Part shown: one piece after another, positions 18,261 through 28,968 of the stretch | Layout of the letters: each line of letters opens with the position of its first letter | Position numbering within the stretch: position 1 is the first letter of the stretch | From: Cyclobacterium qasimii M12-11B | GTDB taxonomy: Bacteria > Bacteroidota > Bacteroidia > Cytophagales > Cyclobacteriaceae | Assembly (NCBI RefSeq): GCF_000427295.1 | Contig: NZ_ATNM01000191.1 | Location: 124,001-188,000 of the forward strand | Reading direction: 5' to 3' | DNA length: 64,000 nt | Program-made: the position numbers and the translations under genes | The notes under the pieces: generated by a model | What the model was told of the DNA's origin: nothing | What the model saw: only the letters and a program-made list of their open reading frames with translations | Databases searched by the model: none

Positions 18261-21200
18261 TTAAAAATCAACTCTTATACCACCACCGAAACTCTTGGTC
18301 TGAGGATATGAATTGTAAGATTCAGCTTCTGAAGTATTGAACATCTCCGGATCAAAATGGGGCATGGCTGCACTCAATAACAAGTTCCTACCAATTGCAA
18401 ATACAGAAGCGTTACGGATAAAGGTATTCTCCAACCAGCTGACAGGTAACCTGTAGTCCAATCTTAATTCCCTTAATCGAACAAAGGTTGCATCATACAC
18501 ATTCGCTTCGCTTATTGGATCATCGTTTACTCTGTAAAAATCGAAACCTTTTTGTATAGTCACATTATTATCCCCTTCTACAACAAGGTTTCCTTGGTCA
18601 TAATATCCCATTTTACCAGGAAACACTTGGTCAGCTTCTCTATTTTCTGTCTCACTGAGAATGCCGTATAATTTTCCTAATCGGTTATAACCTGAAGAAA
18701 CTTTACCGCCCTGTCTCCAGTCCAATTGTGCCGAAACGGAGAAGTTTTTAAAGGTGAAACTATTGATGAAACTCATGTCAAAATCTGGCTGCGCACTCCC
18801 CAAAATGATTTGACTAGTAGACCTTAATGGCATGCCATAAAGTGGATTAACATTTCCATTCGAAAGGGTGGGTCGGCTATCAACCACTATTTCTCCACTA
18901 GCAGGGTCCCTAGCATATCCAAAACCTCTCAGGGAAGGGTATTCTTCGCCTTCAACAGCGACCGAAGTAACCCTAAAACCTCCCAATTCTAGCTGGTCGA
19001 TACCTTCTGCCAAACTTACAACTCTATTGGTGTATGTGGTGAAGTTCGTGGTTAAATTCCAGGTGAAATTTTCAGTGGAAACAGGCGTTATATTAAGCAT
19101 GATTTCATGGCCCTTTACACTCATCTCTCCAGCATTTCTCAATTCACTGGAATAACCAGTAGAAATAGCAATCGGTACCCTGTAAATCTGGCCATCAGAT
19201 TTGGAATCATAATAGGTGTAATCCAATCCTACCCTATCATTGAAAAACCTCAAATCAACACCAATTTCAAATGTTCTGGTATTCTCTGGTTTTAGGTCAG
19301 AACTATTTAGGGCGTTACTAAGTGTAAAAGCATTCATTCCCTGGTAAGGAAAGGTGAAACCTCCTGTCGCTGAACCTGGGACGAAAAGAGTAGAGGTAGA
19401 AAAAATCGGACCTGCTTGCCCTACTTCTGCTACACTTGCACGAAACTTTCCAAAAGTGAGGACTTTCTCCGAGCCTGGTATAAACTCAGTAAACACTACT
19501 CCTGTACCGATAGAAGGGTAGAAAAAGGAACGATTCCCACGAGGCATGTTGGAGACTATGTCATTCCTACCTGTTGCATTTAAAAAGATCGAGTTTAGCC
19601 ATGATAATGAAAGGTTACCGTAAAAACCAACTACCCTGCTTCTGGACAGGTATTCATTGGTCGTTTGAACAGCAGTATTTGAAATATGATGAAAACCCCC
19701 GATCACCAAATCAGAACCGTTACTAGAGATAGAATTACTTCTAATATCATATATTTCATTCCCTACCAGGAAATCCATATTAAAATCATTCCCAAAATCC
19801 TTTTTAATATTTAGGTTTAAATTTGAATTGATCTGCCTTTGGTTGGACATACTGTTTGAGATACTTCCTCCACTTGGTGGATCGGTTCTACCACTACCTG
19901 AACCTTTCTCAACTACGTTTTTATATTGAGTAGTAAACTCATCTAATCCAACCCTATAATTGATCGATAACCAATCCAGTGGTTCGTAATTGAAGCTAAG
20001 GTTACCAAAAGTCCTTGAGGTTCTATTTTCAGAATAATTATTTTCCAAAGCCCAATAAAAATTATCATGTTGGCCCCTGAAATTGATTTGTTTGTAAGGA
20101 TCTCCAGGTTCATGAGTAGGTTTACCCTTTAAATTATAGGACGGTGGAATGGCAAAGGTTCCCCACCAAGGTAAATCTGTGCCTTCAATCAAATTGTTTG
20201 AGTAATTAAAAGAAGTGCTAACTTTTAGCTTATCTGTCAAGTCGTATCCACCAGCCGCTTTTATGTTCATCCTTTGCATTCCCGTATTTTTCAATATCCC
20301 ATCTTGGTTGGCGATACCCATATTGATGGCATAATGCCCTTTATCCAAGGCATTGGAAATTGAAAGATTGGTATTAGAAGTTCCTCCTGTTCTGAACAAA
20401 TCTCCTACATTATCATAAACTGCGGCCTCCTCTAATTCTCCCAACTGATTTGTATAGGTTCCCATTTCATCAATTCTAGGGCCCCAGGAAAATGCAGAAA
20501 ATGGACTGAATACACCTCTCTCACCTTGCCCATAAGTGCTTTGAATATCAGGGACTCTTGAAAGTTGGTCAAAATTAAAATTGCTTTCCAGAGTGACCGT
20601 CGGAACTCCTTTAAGTCCACCTTCGCCTTTCTTTGTCTCGATTACAACCACTCCATTTGAGGCCCTCAATCCGTATAATGCCGCTGCTGTTGGTCCTTTG
20701 AGCACATTCATGGATTTAATATCATTTGGATTGATATCAATGGTTCTACTTCCGCTTGAAATGGGGAGCCCATCTACTACATAAAGTGGTTCATTGTTCC
20801 CAACAAATGATCGGCTGCCTCTGATGTTGATTTTAGAAGTACTTCCTGGTGCGCCAGAACTTTGTTTAACGATGACCCCTGCAATTTTTCCTTGAATACT
20901 ATTGACCAGATTGGTATTTCCAACAGCAGAAAGTTTATCCCCTTCTATTTCTTGAACAGCATAACTCAACGATTTTTTCTCTTTCTTTATTCCAAATGCA
21001 GTTACCACCACTTCTTCCAAAGAACTTTGGTCTTCCTTCATCTGCACATTTATAGCATTTGAATTCCCTACAGTTATGCGCTGACTTTCAAATCCCACAA
21101 ATGAATAAATCAATACAGACCCTTCCTCTACATCCAGAGAATAATCCCCATTGAGATCAGATACGGTACCAATACTCGAGCCTTCGATAAGAATAGTGAC

Positions 21201-21656
21201 ACCAGGCATTGGCAGTCCTTTTTCATCGGTCACCTTGCCTGTAATTTCCGCATATAACTCAGCTACCGCTACTTTATGGCTGAACTGATTGCTATTTGAT
21301 TTCTGAACATGGATATTTTGATTGATCTGTTTAAATTCCAAACCGGTCTGGGTGGAAACCCCTACCAGGAAGTCGTAAATACTTTGGTTGGATTGCTCGA
21401 TAAAAACTTCAGGAAGATTTCTGATTTCTTTATGCAGATAAACAAAATTAAATTCCGAGGCCGCTTCTATTTTGGAAAATGCTTCCTTTACAGAAACCCC
21501 ATTCAAGGATAACTGAACTTTGACTTCCTCAATACTTTTAACTTGTGCGCTTCCTTCTCTTGCTGAAAGCAGCCCTAAAGACAAGCATTGCAAAAGAAAG
21601 GCAAAAGCAAATAGTTTGGTCATGCGAATTACATGGCTTAGTATAAGATTTTTCAT
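18261..21656 (-). CDS. SusC/RagA TonB-dependent transporter with STN signalling domain
   Basis: 1131-residue outer-membrane importer. Order: signal peptide to about residue 38, an STN domain at about 45-115 (VQLSLNGVSVKEAFSKIEA), a carboxypeptidase-regulatory-like domain at about 138-210 (ITGKVTDEKGLPMPGVTI), the TonB-linked plug (EEVVVTAFGIKK near 215), and a C-terminal beta-barrel ending in Phe (GGIRVDF). The STN domain marks a transducing receptor that talks to FecR, which is encoded directly upstream (gap 158 bases) with its ECF sigma factor. Confidence 0.95.
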   Translation of the reverse strand: MKNLILSHVIRMTKLFAFAFLLQCLSLGLLSAREGSAQVKSIEEVKVQLSLNGVSVKEAFSKIEAASEFNFVYLHKEIRNLPEVFIEQSNQSIYDFLVGVSTQTGLEFKQINQNIHVQKSNSNQFSHKVAVAELYAEITGKVTDEKGLPMPGVTILIEGSSIGTVSDLNGDYSLDVEEGSVLIYSFVGFESQRITVGNSNAINVQMKEDQSSLEEVVVTAFGIKKEKKSLSYAVQEIEGDKLSAVGNTNLVNSIQGKIAGVIVKQSSGAPGSTSKINIRGSRSFVGNNEPLYVVDGLPISSGSRTIDINPNDIKSMNVLKGPTAAALYGLRASNGVVVIETKKGEGGLKGVPTVTLESNFNFDQLSRVPDIQSTYGQGERGVFSPFSAFSWGPRIDEMGTYTNQLGELEEAAVYDNVGDLFRTGGTSNTNLSISNALDKGHYAINMGIANQDGILKNTGMQRMNIKAAGGYDLTDKLKVSTSFNYSNNLIEGTDLPWWGTFAIPPSYNLKGKPTHEPGDPYKQINFRGQHDNFYWALENNYSENRTSRTFGNLSFNYEPLDWLSINYRVGLDEFTTQYKNVVEKGSGSGRTDPPSGGSISNSMSNQRQINSNLNLNIKKDFGNDFNMDFLVGNEIYDIRSNSISSNGSDLVIGGFHHISNTAVQTTNEYLSRSRVVGFYGNLSLSWLNSIFLNATGRNDIVSNMPRGNRSFFYPSIGTGVVFTEFIPGSEKVLTFGKFRASVAEVGQAGPIFSTSTLFVPGSATGGFTFPYQGMNAFTLSNALNSSDLKPENTRTFEIGVDLRFFNDRVGLDYTYYDSKSDGQIYRVPIAISTGYSSELRNAGEMSVKGHEIMLNITPVSTENFTWNLTTNFTTYTNRVVSLAEGIDQLELGGFRVTSVAVEGEEYPSLRGFGYARDPASGEIVVDSRPTLSNGNVNPLYGMPLRSTSQIILGSAQPDFDMSFINSFTFKNFSVSAQLDWRQGGKVSSGYNRLGKLYGILSETENREADQVFPGKMGYYDQGNLVVEGDNNVTIQKGFDFYRVNDDPISEANVYDATFVRLRELRLDYRLPVSWLENTFIRNASVFAIGRNLLLSAAMPHFDPEMFNTSEAESYNSYPQTKSFGGGIRVDF

Positions 21657-21814
21657 ACATTTTTGGGTTTATTATGACTTTGTTAATTGTTTGGATAAAT
21701 GGAAATAATGGTCAAATTACTTCACATCACTACTTTTTTCCCATTTGGAACATTCTGAGTAGCTCCAATTGTAATTGTTTTTATCACACATTTTTTTTTA
21801 TTATTTAATTGATT

Positions 21815-22906
21815 TTAGAATGTAACTTTTACAATTTCTCCTGCTATAGTGTATTCAAGTTGCATGGTATGCATCAATCCGTCCATTACATTTTTAAGGG
21901 TCTCGTTCTGAAATTTACCCGAGATATAAAGGTCTGGACCTGGTTCATTTTCAAATTTAAAAGATACCCCGTACCAATTCTCCAATGTCCTGATGGCTTC
22001 CGGTAATGAAGTGTTATCAAACACAATCATTTTTCTGGTCCACCCAAGCACTTCATCATCGTCAAATTCAATTCTATTGATAGCTCCTTCCTTTAGTGGG
22101 ATACTTAATATCTCCCTTTCATTTAGAAAAATGCTGTCTCGACCTATCATTGGAGTCCCTACCGCTACTTTTCCGGTGATCAAGGAAATAATTAAATCCT
22201 CCTCTTCATAAGCCTTAATATTAAAAGTGGTACCAATTGCAGTGGTACTTATCTCCCTAGTGGTTACTGTAAAGGGCTTTTCCGGGTCTGGATGAACATC
22301 AAAAAATGCTTCTCCTTTCAGGTATACTTCTCGCCTGTTTTCAGAAGGGTTTTCTTTGTACTTTAAAATACTACCCGCATTGAGCAAAACCTTTGTACCA
22401 TCATGAAGCTTAATGCTGGACTTCACGCCAGGAGGGGTCTGATAGGTCTTATATGAAATAGCATTTAATGGATCAGTAGCCTTATCAACCAGAATGGTCT
22501 TAAACAAAATAAATCCCACCCCAATTGAGACCAATAAAATAGCGGCAATTTTAAATAAGAATTGAATTGACAGTGTGAGGTGCCTGTTTTTATTTTTTGA
22601 ATTGTCTTCAGCAAGAGAAGAATTTTCGGGTATATTGCTCCCTTCCAATGGATTTAAATCAGCTAAACTGCTCTGCGTATTGATATTGTCCCACATCTCT
22701 TTGAACTCAGAGGACTGAAGAGGATATCGATCAGAAAACAATTCTATAAGTATTTCTTTGGCCTGATCTACCCCTTTGCTCAAAGTTGGGTTTTCAAAAA
22801 GGTAATTTTTCCAAATCCTATCAGCGTCAGGATTAGGTTTCAGCACCCATTCCCTGAATTCAGGATTCAAGATTAATTCTTTTACGGTCTCGTTAAAATT
22901 GTTCAT
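21815..22906 (-). CDS. FecR-type anti-sigma factor
   Basis: 363-residue inner-membrane regulator. A cytoplasmic N-terminus of about 110 residues binds the sigma factor, one membrane span is at about 114-136, a FecR domain lies at about 155-255 (LHDGTKVLLNAGSILKY), and a DUF4974-like STN-binding region ends the protein. It sits between the ECF sigma gene and the STN-bearing SusC gene, the standard trans-envelope relay of Bacteroidota PULs. Confidence 0.93.
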   Translation of the reverse strand: MNNFNETVKELILNPEFREWVLKPNPDADRIWKNYLFENPTLSKGVDQAKEILIELFSDRYPLQSSEFKEMWDNINTQSSLADLNPLEGSNIPENSSLAEDNSKNKNRHLTLSIQFLFKIAAILLVSIGVGFILFKTILVDKATDPLNAISYKTYQTPPGVKSSIKLHDGTKVLLNAGSILKYKENPSENRREVYLKGEAFFDVHPDPEKPFTVTTREISTTAIGTTFNIKAYEEEDLIISLITGKVAVGTPMIGRDSIFLNEREILSIPLKEGAINRIEFDDDEVLGWTRKMIVFDNTSLPEAIRTLENWYGVSFKFENEPGPDLYISGKFQNETLKNVMDGLMHTMQLEYTIAGEIVKVTF

Positions 22907-23052
22907 CCCAGTACATTTTCAAAGACATGTGTCAGCAAATGCACTTTTCTATCCTTCTTTAATAAAAAATTTTATGTTTTTTTTAAAAAATGTTTATTCC
23001 ACAGATTAATGATAAGGACAGATGGGGAATAAAATGATAAATTAAAGGGGTA

Positions 23053-23654
23053 TCAAAGCATTAAAAAAAACAATAGAAGGGCAAAGTATTTTCGAAGATT
23101 CCCAATGGCCTTCCATGTAAGTGTATAAACAGATTGCACCGTGATTCCCATAATCTTTGAGACTTGTTTATGAGAAAGGTTTTCAAAAAAAACATGTGTA
23201 ATTACTTCTTTCTGCCTGGTAGGAAGCAAATTTAAAGCAGCCTTTAACCTAGAGCTGTTTTTTCCTCAATAAAAAATTCTTCATCAACTTGATCATCATG
23301 GCCCTGAGTGTACAATGCATCAAAACCGATTAACTGTTCCTCTTGCTTTCTTTTAATAGTTCTATTTATTTCTTTCCTGACCTTATTGGATAGAGATCTA
23401 AAAATATACATTTTAACATGATTTACCTCTCTCTTATTGTCCCTGTATTTCCAAATGTCAATAAAAAGGTCCTGAATACAATCCTTAACTAAATCCCTAT
23501 CTGGCTTAATGCTCAATCCAAAGGCCATTAACTCGTAAGCAAACAGGCTGAATAATCCTTCTAAAGCTGATTTATCACCGGCCATTATCCTAACCCAATA
23601 TTCCTCTTCTTCAGTTTTATTATTAGACCGATTATTTTCATTGAATCCGGTCAT
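23053..23654 (-). pseudogene. ECF RNA polymerase sigma factor, frameshifted
   Basis: ECF sigma-70 factor of the Bacteroides expansion type that should drive the susC operon. The first 136 codons (23654 to 23244) hold region 2 (LVKDCIQDLFIDIWKYR) and then stop. The missing region 4 is intact in another frame and runs to a stop at 23053-23055: LPTRQKEVITHVFFENLSH, then SKIMGITVQSVYTLTWKAI. Adding one A to the A6 run (T6 at 23258-23263 on the given strand) restores one frame of 200 residues, the normal length for the family. Either a sequencing indel, a real inactivation, or slippage. FecR follows 146 bases later. Confidence 0.85.
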
Positions 23655-24056
23655 ATATAAGTTGGTTAAATCTTTTTTTGAACATAAAAACCTAATTTAA
23701 TTTATTTTTTTCCAAAAAAAATCATAATATATGATCGGAATATTTCAAGTTTTATTTGCCATAAACAGAAGATAACTTTGAATAGCTCCCCTCTTACTCC
23801 TTCTTTTTCAAGGTTAATCTTTTATTCTATTCATTACGAACATGTATCAAAAACAAATCAGGACAGCTAATCAACTTCCTATTTTCCCTATCAGCATTCT
23901 GATTATTTACAGGTAAGCAGATCATGTTTCATTCTAGCTATAAACCATTAATTCCCCACAATTCTGGTTTAATTTACTTAGCCAGAATTATGGGGAATTG
24001 GATAAAACAATTGGATCAAGGTACTTTTCCCTTTGAATTCAAAATACAAACTACTT
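23655..24056. other. Intergenic region with a long hairpin
   Basis: 402 bases between the end of the second susD gene and the start of the sigma factor gene, both on the minus strand. It contains the hairpin at 23952-23997 and must hold the sigma-gene promoter near 23660-23760. No coding frame seen. Confidence 0.5.
23952..23997 (-). terminator. Long hairpin after the second susCD pair
   Basis: TTCCCCACAATTCTGG pairs with CCAGAATTATGGGGAA (16 positions, one mismatch) around a 14-base loop. It lies 60 bases after the susD stop. There is no clear T run, so it may be a rho-assisted terminator or an mRNA 3-prime stabiliser. Confidence 0.5.
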
Positions 24057-25748
24057 CTAGTAACCCGGATTCTGTTCAATCAATGAATTTTGATCAATGA
24101 CAATCTGTGGGATTGGAGCCAGGTAGTTCCAATCGTTGAATTGAGCAGGCTGAAAGAATTCTACAGAATAGGATTTCTCACCCGTGTCAAGATTTCTGGT
24201 TACATTCATCCTCATCCTGTCTTGACTTAAAACCTCTGTAGCAGTTTTCCAACGGCGGACATCAAAAAACCTAAACTCTTCAAAAACCAATTCTACTCTT
24301 CTTTCCTGCATTATTCGCTCCCATAGCTCATTCCCGCTTTCTGTGATCAAAGGCATTTCAACCCCTGGTCGTGATCTAACCATATTTACGTATTCTCTGG
24401 CAGTGGCTTCATCCCCCAACATAAACATCGTTTCGGCATAGTTCAATAATGTTTCACCATACCTAAACCAAATCCATGTTGGAGAACTGCTCCCTGCCTC
24501 ATTGCTGGTACATCCACATTGCGACTCATCTATGAATTTCCTGATATAATAACTGGTTTCACTGGCATTCCAAGCTGATTCGAAACCATCAGGTGAATCT
24601 TGTCCGCCCGGAGTGAACGTTTCTATGGTTCGTTCTTTAAAGGGTGCCCCATCATATAAAATGGTATTATAAAAGCGAGGATCACGGTTTACATAAGGAT
24701 CCTGTGGATCATATCCCGACCCCTCTTCTTCAATGTTTAACCCATTTTCCATCTCGAAATCATCTATTAGATTTTGCAAAGGATGAGAGTGTCCAAATCC
24801 TAACCAACCATTGGGGTACAGCAATCTTTCGACCAAGGCTTCAATGTCCACGTTGATGTTTTGGGGTCTTCCCCAAATAATCTCCTCCGTGTTGTACCCG
24901 CCTTCAACTGTAAACAAAGCCTTGTAATCATCATGCAATGAATACATGCCCATGTCAATAATGGCCTTAGAAGCATCCGCCGCTGCCTGCCATTTTTGTT
25001 GGTTATTTTCGGGATTATTCAATGGGCTTGCTGCATACAATAATGCCCTTGCTTTAATGGCCATGGCCGCCCCTTTTGTAACCTTACCGTCATTGGATGC
25101 ATCATAATCCAGAGGCAAATCCGGAATAGCTTCATCTAATTCAGCGACAATGAAATCCATTATCTCATCATAGGTATTCCTTGCAACCCTGAATTCATCT
25201 CCCAAATTGAAAGGGGTAGTTATCAAAGGTACTCCGCCATAGTGGCTTATGAATTTGAAATAAGCATAAGCCCTTACCGCCTTCATCTCAGCCGATAATT
25301 CGGATTTAAGGTCTTCACTTATGGAAGACTCCTGGATTTTATCCAGGAAAATATTAGCCTGGTTAATGGGTTTCCAATAGGTCCAATCATTAGGTCCGGT
25401 CCAAACATCCATCGGCCCTAAATAGGATGATGAGGCATTGCCATTTATTATAATTTGAATATTGGAGGCAGAATTTCTAGAATTGGCCTCGTCGGTCATG
25501 TTTGCATAGGGCATAAACCGCCAACCATTCACGTTTTGAAAACCAAAAGGAATGTCTTTATAAGCTGCATTGGCAAATGCTTGGATCAAGGCGGCATCGT
25601 CCCAAACAGCTGCATCAGAATAGCTGTCTATGGGGGTCTTTTCAAGGACTTCAGTACAGGCACTTAAAATAACCGCAGAAATAATGCTTGTCAAATATAT
25701 TGTCCTTCTTAATCTATTGTAGATGCTGGGTAGGATGGTATTTTTCAT
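24057..25748 (-). CDS. RagB/SusD outer-membrane lipoprotein
   Basis: 563-residue glycan- or nutrient-binding lipoprotein partner of the adjacent SusC. Lipobox LSAC ends at Cys31, followed by LEKTPIDSYSDAAVWDD, a typical SusD start. RagB/SusD C-terminal blocks occur near the end (MQERRVELVFEEFRFFDVRRW, then LAPIPQIVIDQN). It starts 30 bases after the SusC stop. No catabolic enzyme follows in this operon, so the substrate is not indicated. Confidence 0.93.
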   Translation of the reverse strand: MKNTILPSIYNRLRRTIYLTSIISAVILSACTEVLEKTPIDSYSDAAVWDDAALIQAFANAAYKDIPFGFQNVNGWRFMPYANMTDEANSRNSASNIQIIINGNASSSYLGPMDVWTGPNDWTYWKPINQANIFLDKIQESSISEDLKSELSAEMKAVRAYAYFKFISHYGGVPLITTPFNLGDEFRVARNTYDEIMDFIVAELDEAIPDLPLDYDASNDGKVTKGAAMAIKARALLYAASPLNNPENNQQKWQAAADASKAIIDMGMYSLHDDYKALFTVEGGYNTEEIIWGRPQNINVDIEALVERLLYPNGWLGFGHSHPLQNLIDDFEMENGLNIEEEGSGYDPQDPYVNRDPRFYNTILYDGAPFKERTIETFTPGGQDSPDGFESAWNASETSYYIRKFIDESQCGCTSNEAGSSSPTWIWFRYGETLLNYAETMFMLGDEATAREYVNMVRSRPGVEMPLITESGNELWERIMQERRVELVFEEFRFFDVRRWKTATEVLSQDRMRMNVTRNLDTGEKSYSVEFFQPAQFNDWNYLAPIPQIVIDQNSLIEQNPGY

Positions 25749-25778
25749 AACTTTTCTATTTAGAAATACAAAGGAGAT

Positions 25779-28700
25779 TTAAAAAGTAACATTCAGACCA
25801 ATATTGAAAACTCTTGTTTGTGGGTAAAAATTTCCCGTAGAGTAACTGAACCCCGCATGGGAACTCGCTTCTGGAGTACCTTCAGGGTCAAACCATTTAA
25901 TGTCCGAAAGGGTAAAAAGGTTACTTCCATTCACAAATAGCATAAGGCTGCTCAATTTGAACTTACTCAGTAACTCCTCTGGCACTGAATAATCTACCTG
26001 TAAAGTTTTCAGGCGAAGAAAGGAAGCATTTTGCAACCAAAAGGTACTTGGCATTCCACTGACCTCACCTTCACCTGCGCCATCTTCCTGAGGAAGAATG
26101 GGATATTTAGAATCCATACTTCCTGGTGTATACCTATTCAGCAGTAATTCTCTCAAACTATTTTGGGTTGTTCTGGCATGTTTGTGAAAATAGGTCCAGG
26201 CCCTGGTTTGGCCAGCAAAATTGGCGAATAAGGAAAACCTTTTGTAGGCAAATGTTGTGTTAAAACCGAAGGTGATTTCCGGAATCACACCTCTATTTTG
26301 CCTGACCCTATCGGCGGCGTTAATGGTGCCATCTTCATTGACATCCCTGTATTGCAAATCGCCCACCTGGGTATTGGCCATGATGGGATTGGAATCTACC
26401 TCTTCCTGGGTTCTGAATATTCCAATGGACTCATAAAGCAATTGGGTGCCTATCATGGTACCTTCAGCTTTCTGATAATCTGGCATATCCTGTGGTTCAC
26501 TGATGTCAACAATCGTATTTTTGGCATAGCCCATATTTCCTGACAAGGTATAGGAAAAACCATTGGAAGGGGAAACATTATTTCCATGCGTAAGAATTAC
26601 TTCAAACCCTTGATTCTCTATAATTCCGATGTTTTCATCTGGAAGCACTAGTCCTGTATAAATGGGAACCTCTGTACTTCTTGCCGTTAAGATATTGGAT
26701 CTTCTTTGTTTGAAAAAATCGACGCTTAGATCTAAAGCTCCACGCCACAAGGTGGCATCAAGCCCTATGTTAGCATTCTCCGACACTTCCCATGTAATGG
26801 CCTCATTGGGTGCCACGCCAGGCAATAAGACGGCCTGAGTTCCACCTCCAAAATGAGTACCTATTGGATTGAGGTTGTACATGGACATAAACTGAAATGG
26901 ATTGATTTGATCATTTCCCATTTGCCCATAGGACACCCTTAATTTTAGATTGTCAATATTGGGGGAGCTTTTAAGAAATTCCTCTTCTGAAATTCTCCAT
27001 CCTGCAGAAAAACCGGGGAAAAATCCCCACCTTCCACTTTGTGGAAAGGCATAAGAGCCATCATATCTCAAATTGGTTTCGAAAAGGTATTTTTCTTTGT
27101 AATTATAATTGATCCTTCCAAAAACATTTTGTCGCCCCCACTGTCTTCTGGTCCCATCAGCCACCATGTTTTCTCCACTACCTGCAAACAGTTCCTCTAT
27201 TGAAGATGAAATAAATCCCCTTCTATAAGCCGTCATCGTTCTAAATTCCCCTTCCGCTTGTTCAAATGCCGCAAAAGTTTCTACCAGATGGTCTCCAAAG
27301 GCTTTTGAATATTTGATTTTAAAATGCATCAAATAATCCTTTTGCTTATTGAACACCTCCTGTAAGTCTGGCTGACTAACCTGACCTCCCTGCTTCTCCA
27401 AAAACACATCGTTTTCTGCATCATAATTATAAACCAGCCAAGTATCTCTCCATCGCTTACTTTCTGTGTACTCTTGTCTATAAGAAACGTAACCGTCCAA
27501 GCTTAATCCTTCTACCTGAGGAATGTTTAAATTAAAAGAAGGCTTTACGAATGTCCTGAATATATTATCTGAATAGTACCCACCTTCGCCTGCAAGATTA
27601 ATAACAGGGTTTTCACCTGCATCACCGGGAAGAGAAGCAGGCAATCCGTTGGGATAAAATGCGGGAATCAAAGGACTTCCTTCTGTACCGAAACCTCCCA
27701 ATACTGGTCTTTCTCTATTGTCCATCTCTCCGTTCAGATCAAGCCCAAAACGGAAATTATCAGTAATATCAACGTCTACATTGGTTCGCAAGGTAAAGGC
27801 ATTGCTATCGTGAGCACCATTTTTTACAATACTGTTTTCATCAATATAAGATCCAGACATGGAATATCTGGCCTTTTCTGTACCTCCACGAACATTTAGA
27901 TTGTGCATGCTTTGCGGTGTAAAGTCCTTAAATATGGTGCCTACCCAATCGGTATTGGGATAATTTAATGGATCTGTACCGTCCCTCATGGTCTGTATTT
28001 CCTGATCGGAATATAATGCTGGCAAATTCTGAATGGTGGTCCTGTATTGGTTTACATAATCTGCAAATTCCCATGAATTGGCCATTTCAGGAAGTCTGGT
28101 AGGTTGAGTGACTCCCTGATTAAAAGTATAACTGAAAACAGGTTTCCCAACGGCTCCTCGCTTAGTTGTGATTAAAATAACGCCATTAGCGGCCCTTGCT
28201 CCATATATTGAGGCCGAGGCATCTTTCAAAATAGAAACCTGTTCAATGTCATTTTGGTTTATCCTCTGCCAGGCACCTGTTTCATCAGGTACACCATCAA
28301 TCACAATCAAAGGACTGGTATTGCCCGTAGTACTACGGCCTCTTATGAAAATTTGAGCATTGTTTTGCCCTGGCTCACCTGAACGGTTTAAGGTAGTAAG
28401 GCCAGGTAATAAACCTGATAATGAATTGGAAAGACTGGTTACCGGGGCTTTTTTGAGCATTTTTTCATCAGTACTGGCAATAGCACCAGTTAAAGTTGCT
28501 TTTCTTTGCTCACCATACCCTACGACTACCACTTCTTCCAAATCAGCGGTGTCCCCATCAAGGGAAACGTTGATTTTACTTAAGTTGCCAATAGTTACTT
28601 CCTTGGTTTCCATTCCTACAAATGAAAAAACCAAGGTCACTGCATTTTGGCTTACTGTAAATGAATAGTTTCCATCTACATCCGTAACAGTACCATTTGT

Positions 28701-28862
28701 TGTTCCTTTTTCCAGTATCGTCACTCCAGGCATTGTGATTCCTTCGCCGTTGGTGACATTTCCAGAAATTCCCCTGGAGCTTTGGGCTCTTAATCCTGCT
28801 GTAATCATTATGGTCATTACAAACAGTAAGAGGATCATCTTTTTGGTAATTGTGTTTTCCAT
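25779..28862 (-). CDS. SusC/RagA TonB-linked outer-membrane protein
   Basis: 1027-residue importer. Signal peptide (to about residue 26), carboxypeptidase-regulatory-like domain at about 30-105 (GISGNVTNGEGITMPGVTI), plug starting near residue 112 (EEVVVVGYGEQRK), and a barrel ending in Phe (IGLNVTF). Unlike the neighbouring SusC it has no STN domain, so control is not by an anti-sigma relay; a LacI-like dyad lies about 110 bases upstream. It forms a pair with the SusD gene at 24057. Confidence 0.95.
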   Translation of the reverse strand: MENTITKKMILLLFVMTIMITAGLRAQSSRGISGNVTNGEGITMPGVTILEKGTTNGTVTDVDGNYSFTVSQNAVTLVFSFVGMETKEVTIGNLSKINVSLDGDTADLEEVVVVGYGEQRKATLTGAIASTDEKMLKKAPVTSLSNSLSGLLPGLTTLNRSGEPGQNNAQIFIRGRSTTGNTSPLIVIDGVPDETGAWQRINQNDIEQVSILKDASASIYGARAANGVILITTKRGAVGKPVFSYTFNQGVTQPTRLPEMANSWEFADYVNQYRTTIQNLPALYSDQEIQTMRDGTDPLNYPNTDWVGTIFKDFTPQSMHNLNVRGGTEKARYSMSGSYIDENSIVKNGAHDSNAFTLRTNVDVDITDNFRFGLDLNGEMDNRERPVLGGFGTEGSPLIPAFYPNGLPASLPGDAGENPVINLAGEGGYYSDNIFRTFVKPSFNLNIPQVEGLSLDGYVSYRQEYTESKRWRDTWLVYNYDAENDVFLEKQGGQVSQPDLQEVFNKQKDYLMHFKIKYSKAFGDHLVETFAAFEQAEGEFRTMTAYRRGFISSSIEELFAGSGENMVADGTRRQWGRQNVFGRINYNYKEKYLFETNLRYDGSYAFPQSGRWGFFPGFSAGWRISEEEFLKSSPNIDNLKLRVSYGQMGNDQINPFQFMSMYNLNPIGTHFGGGTQAVLLPGVAPNEAITWEVSENANIGLDATLWRGALDLSVDFFKQRRSNILTARSTEVPIYTGLVLPDENIGIIENQGFEVILTHGNNVSPSNGFSYTLSGNMGYAKNTIVDISEPQDMPDYQKAEGTMIGTQLLYESIGIFRTQEEVDSNPIMANTQVGDLQYRDVNEDGTINAADRVRQNRGVIPEITFGFNTTFAYKRFSLFANFAGQTRAWTYFHKHARTTQNSLRELLLNRYTPGSMDSKYPILPQEDGAGEGEVSGMPSTFWLQNASFLRLKTLQVDYSVPEELLSKFKLSSLMLFVNGSNLFTLSDIKWFDPEGTPEASSHAGFSYSTGNFYPQTRVFNIGLNVTF

Positions 28863-28968
28863 ATCATGATTGATTAAAGGTGAATAAAAATTTAGATACT
28901 TAAAGTAGAACTTATCTCTATTTCATTAATTTTAATTGGATTAGAAAGTGGTATTACAAATAAAATAG

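Noticed and set aside
23258-23264. Programmed -1 frameshift signal in the sigma gene (A AAA AAC)
   Set aside because: The heptamer is present, but out of the codon phase needed for the classic X XXY YYZ signal, and similar one-base breaks in other genes favour sequence error.
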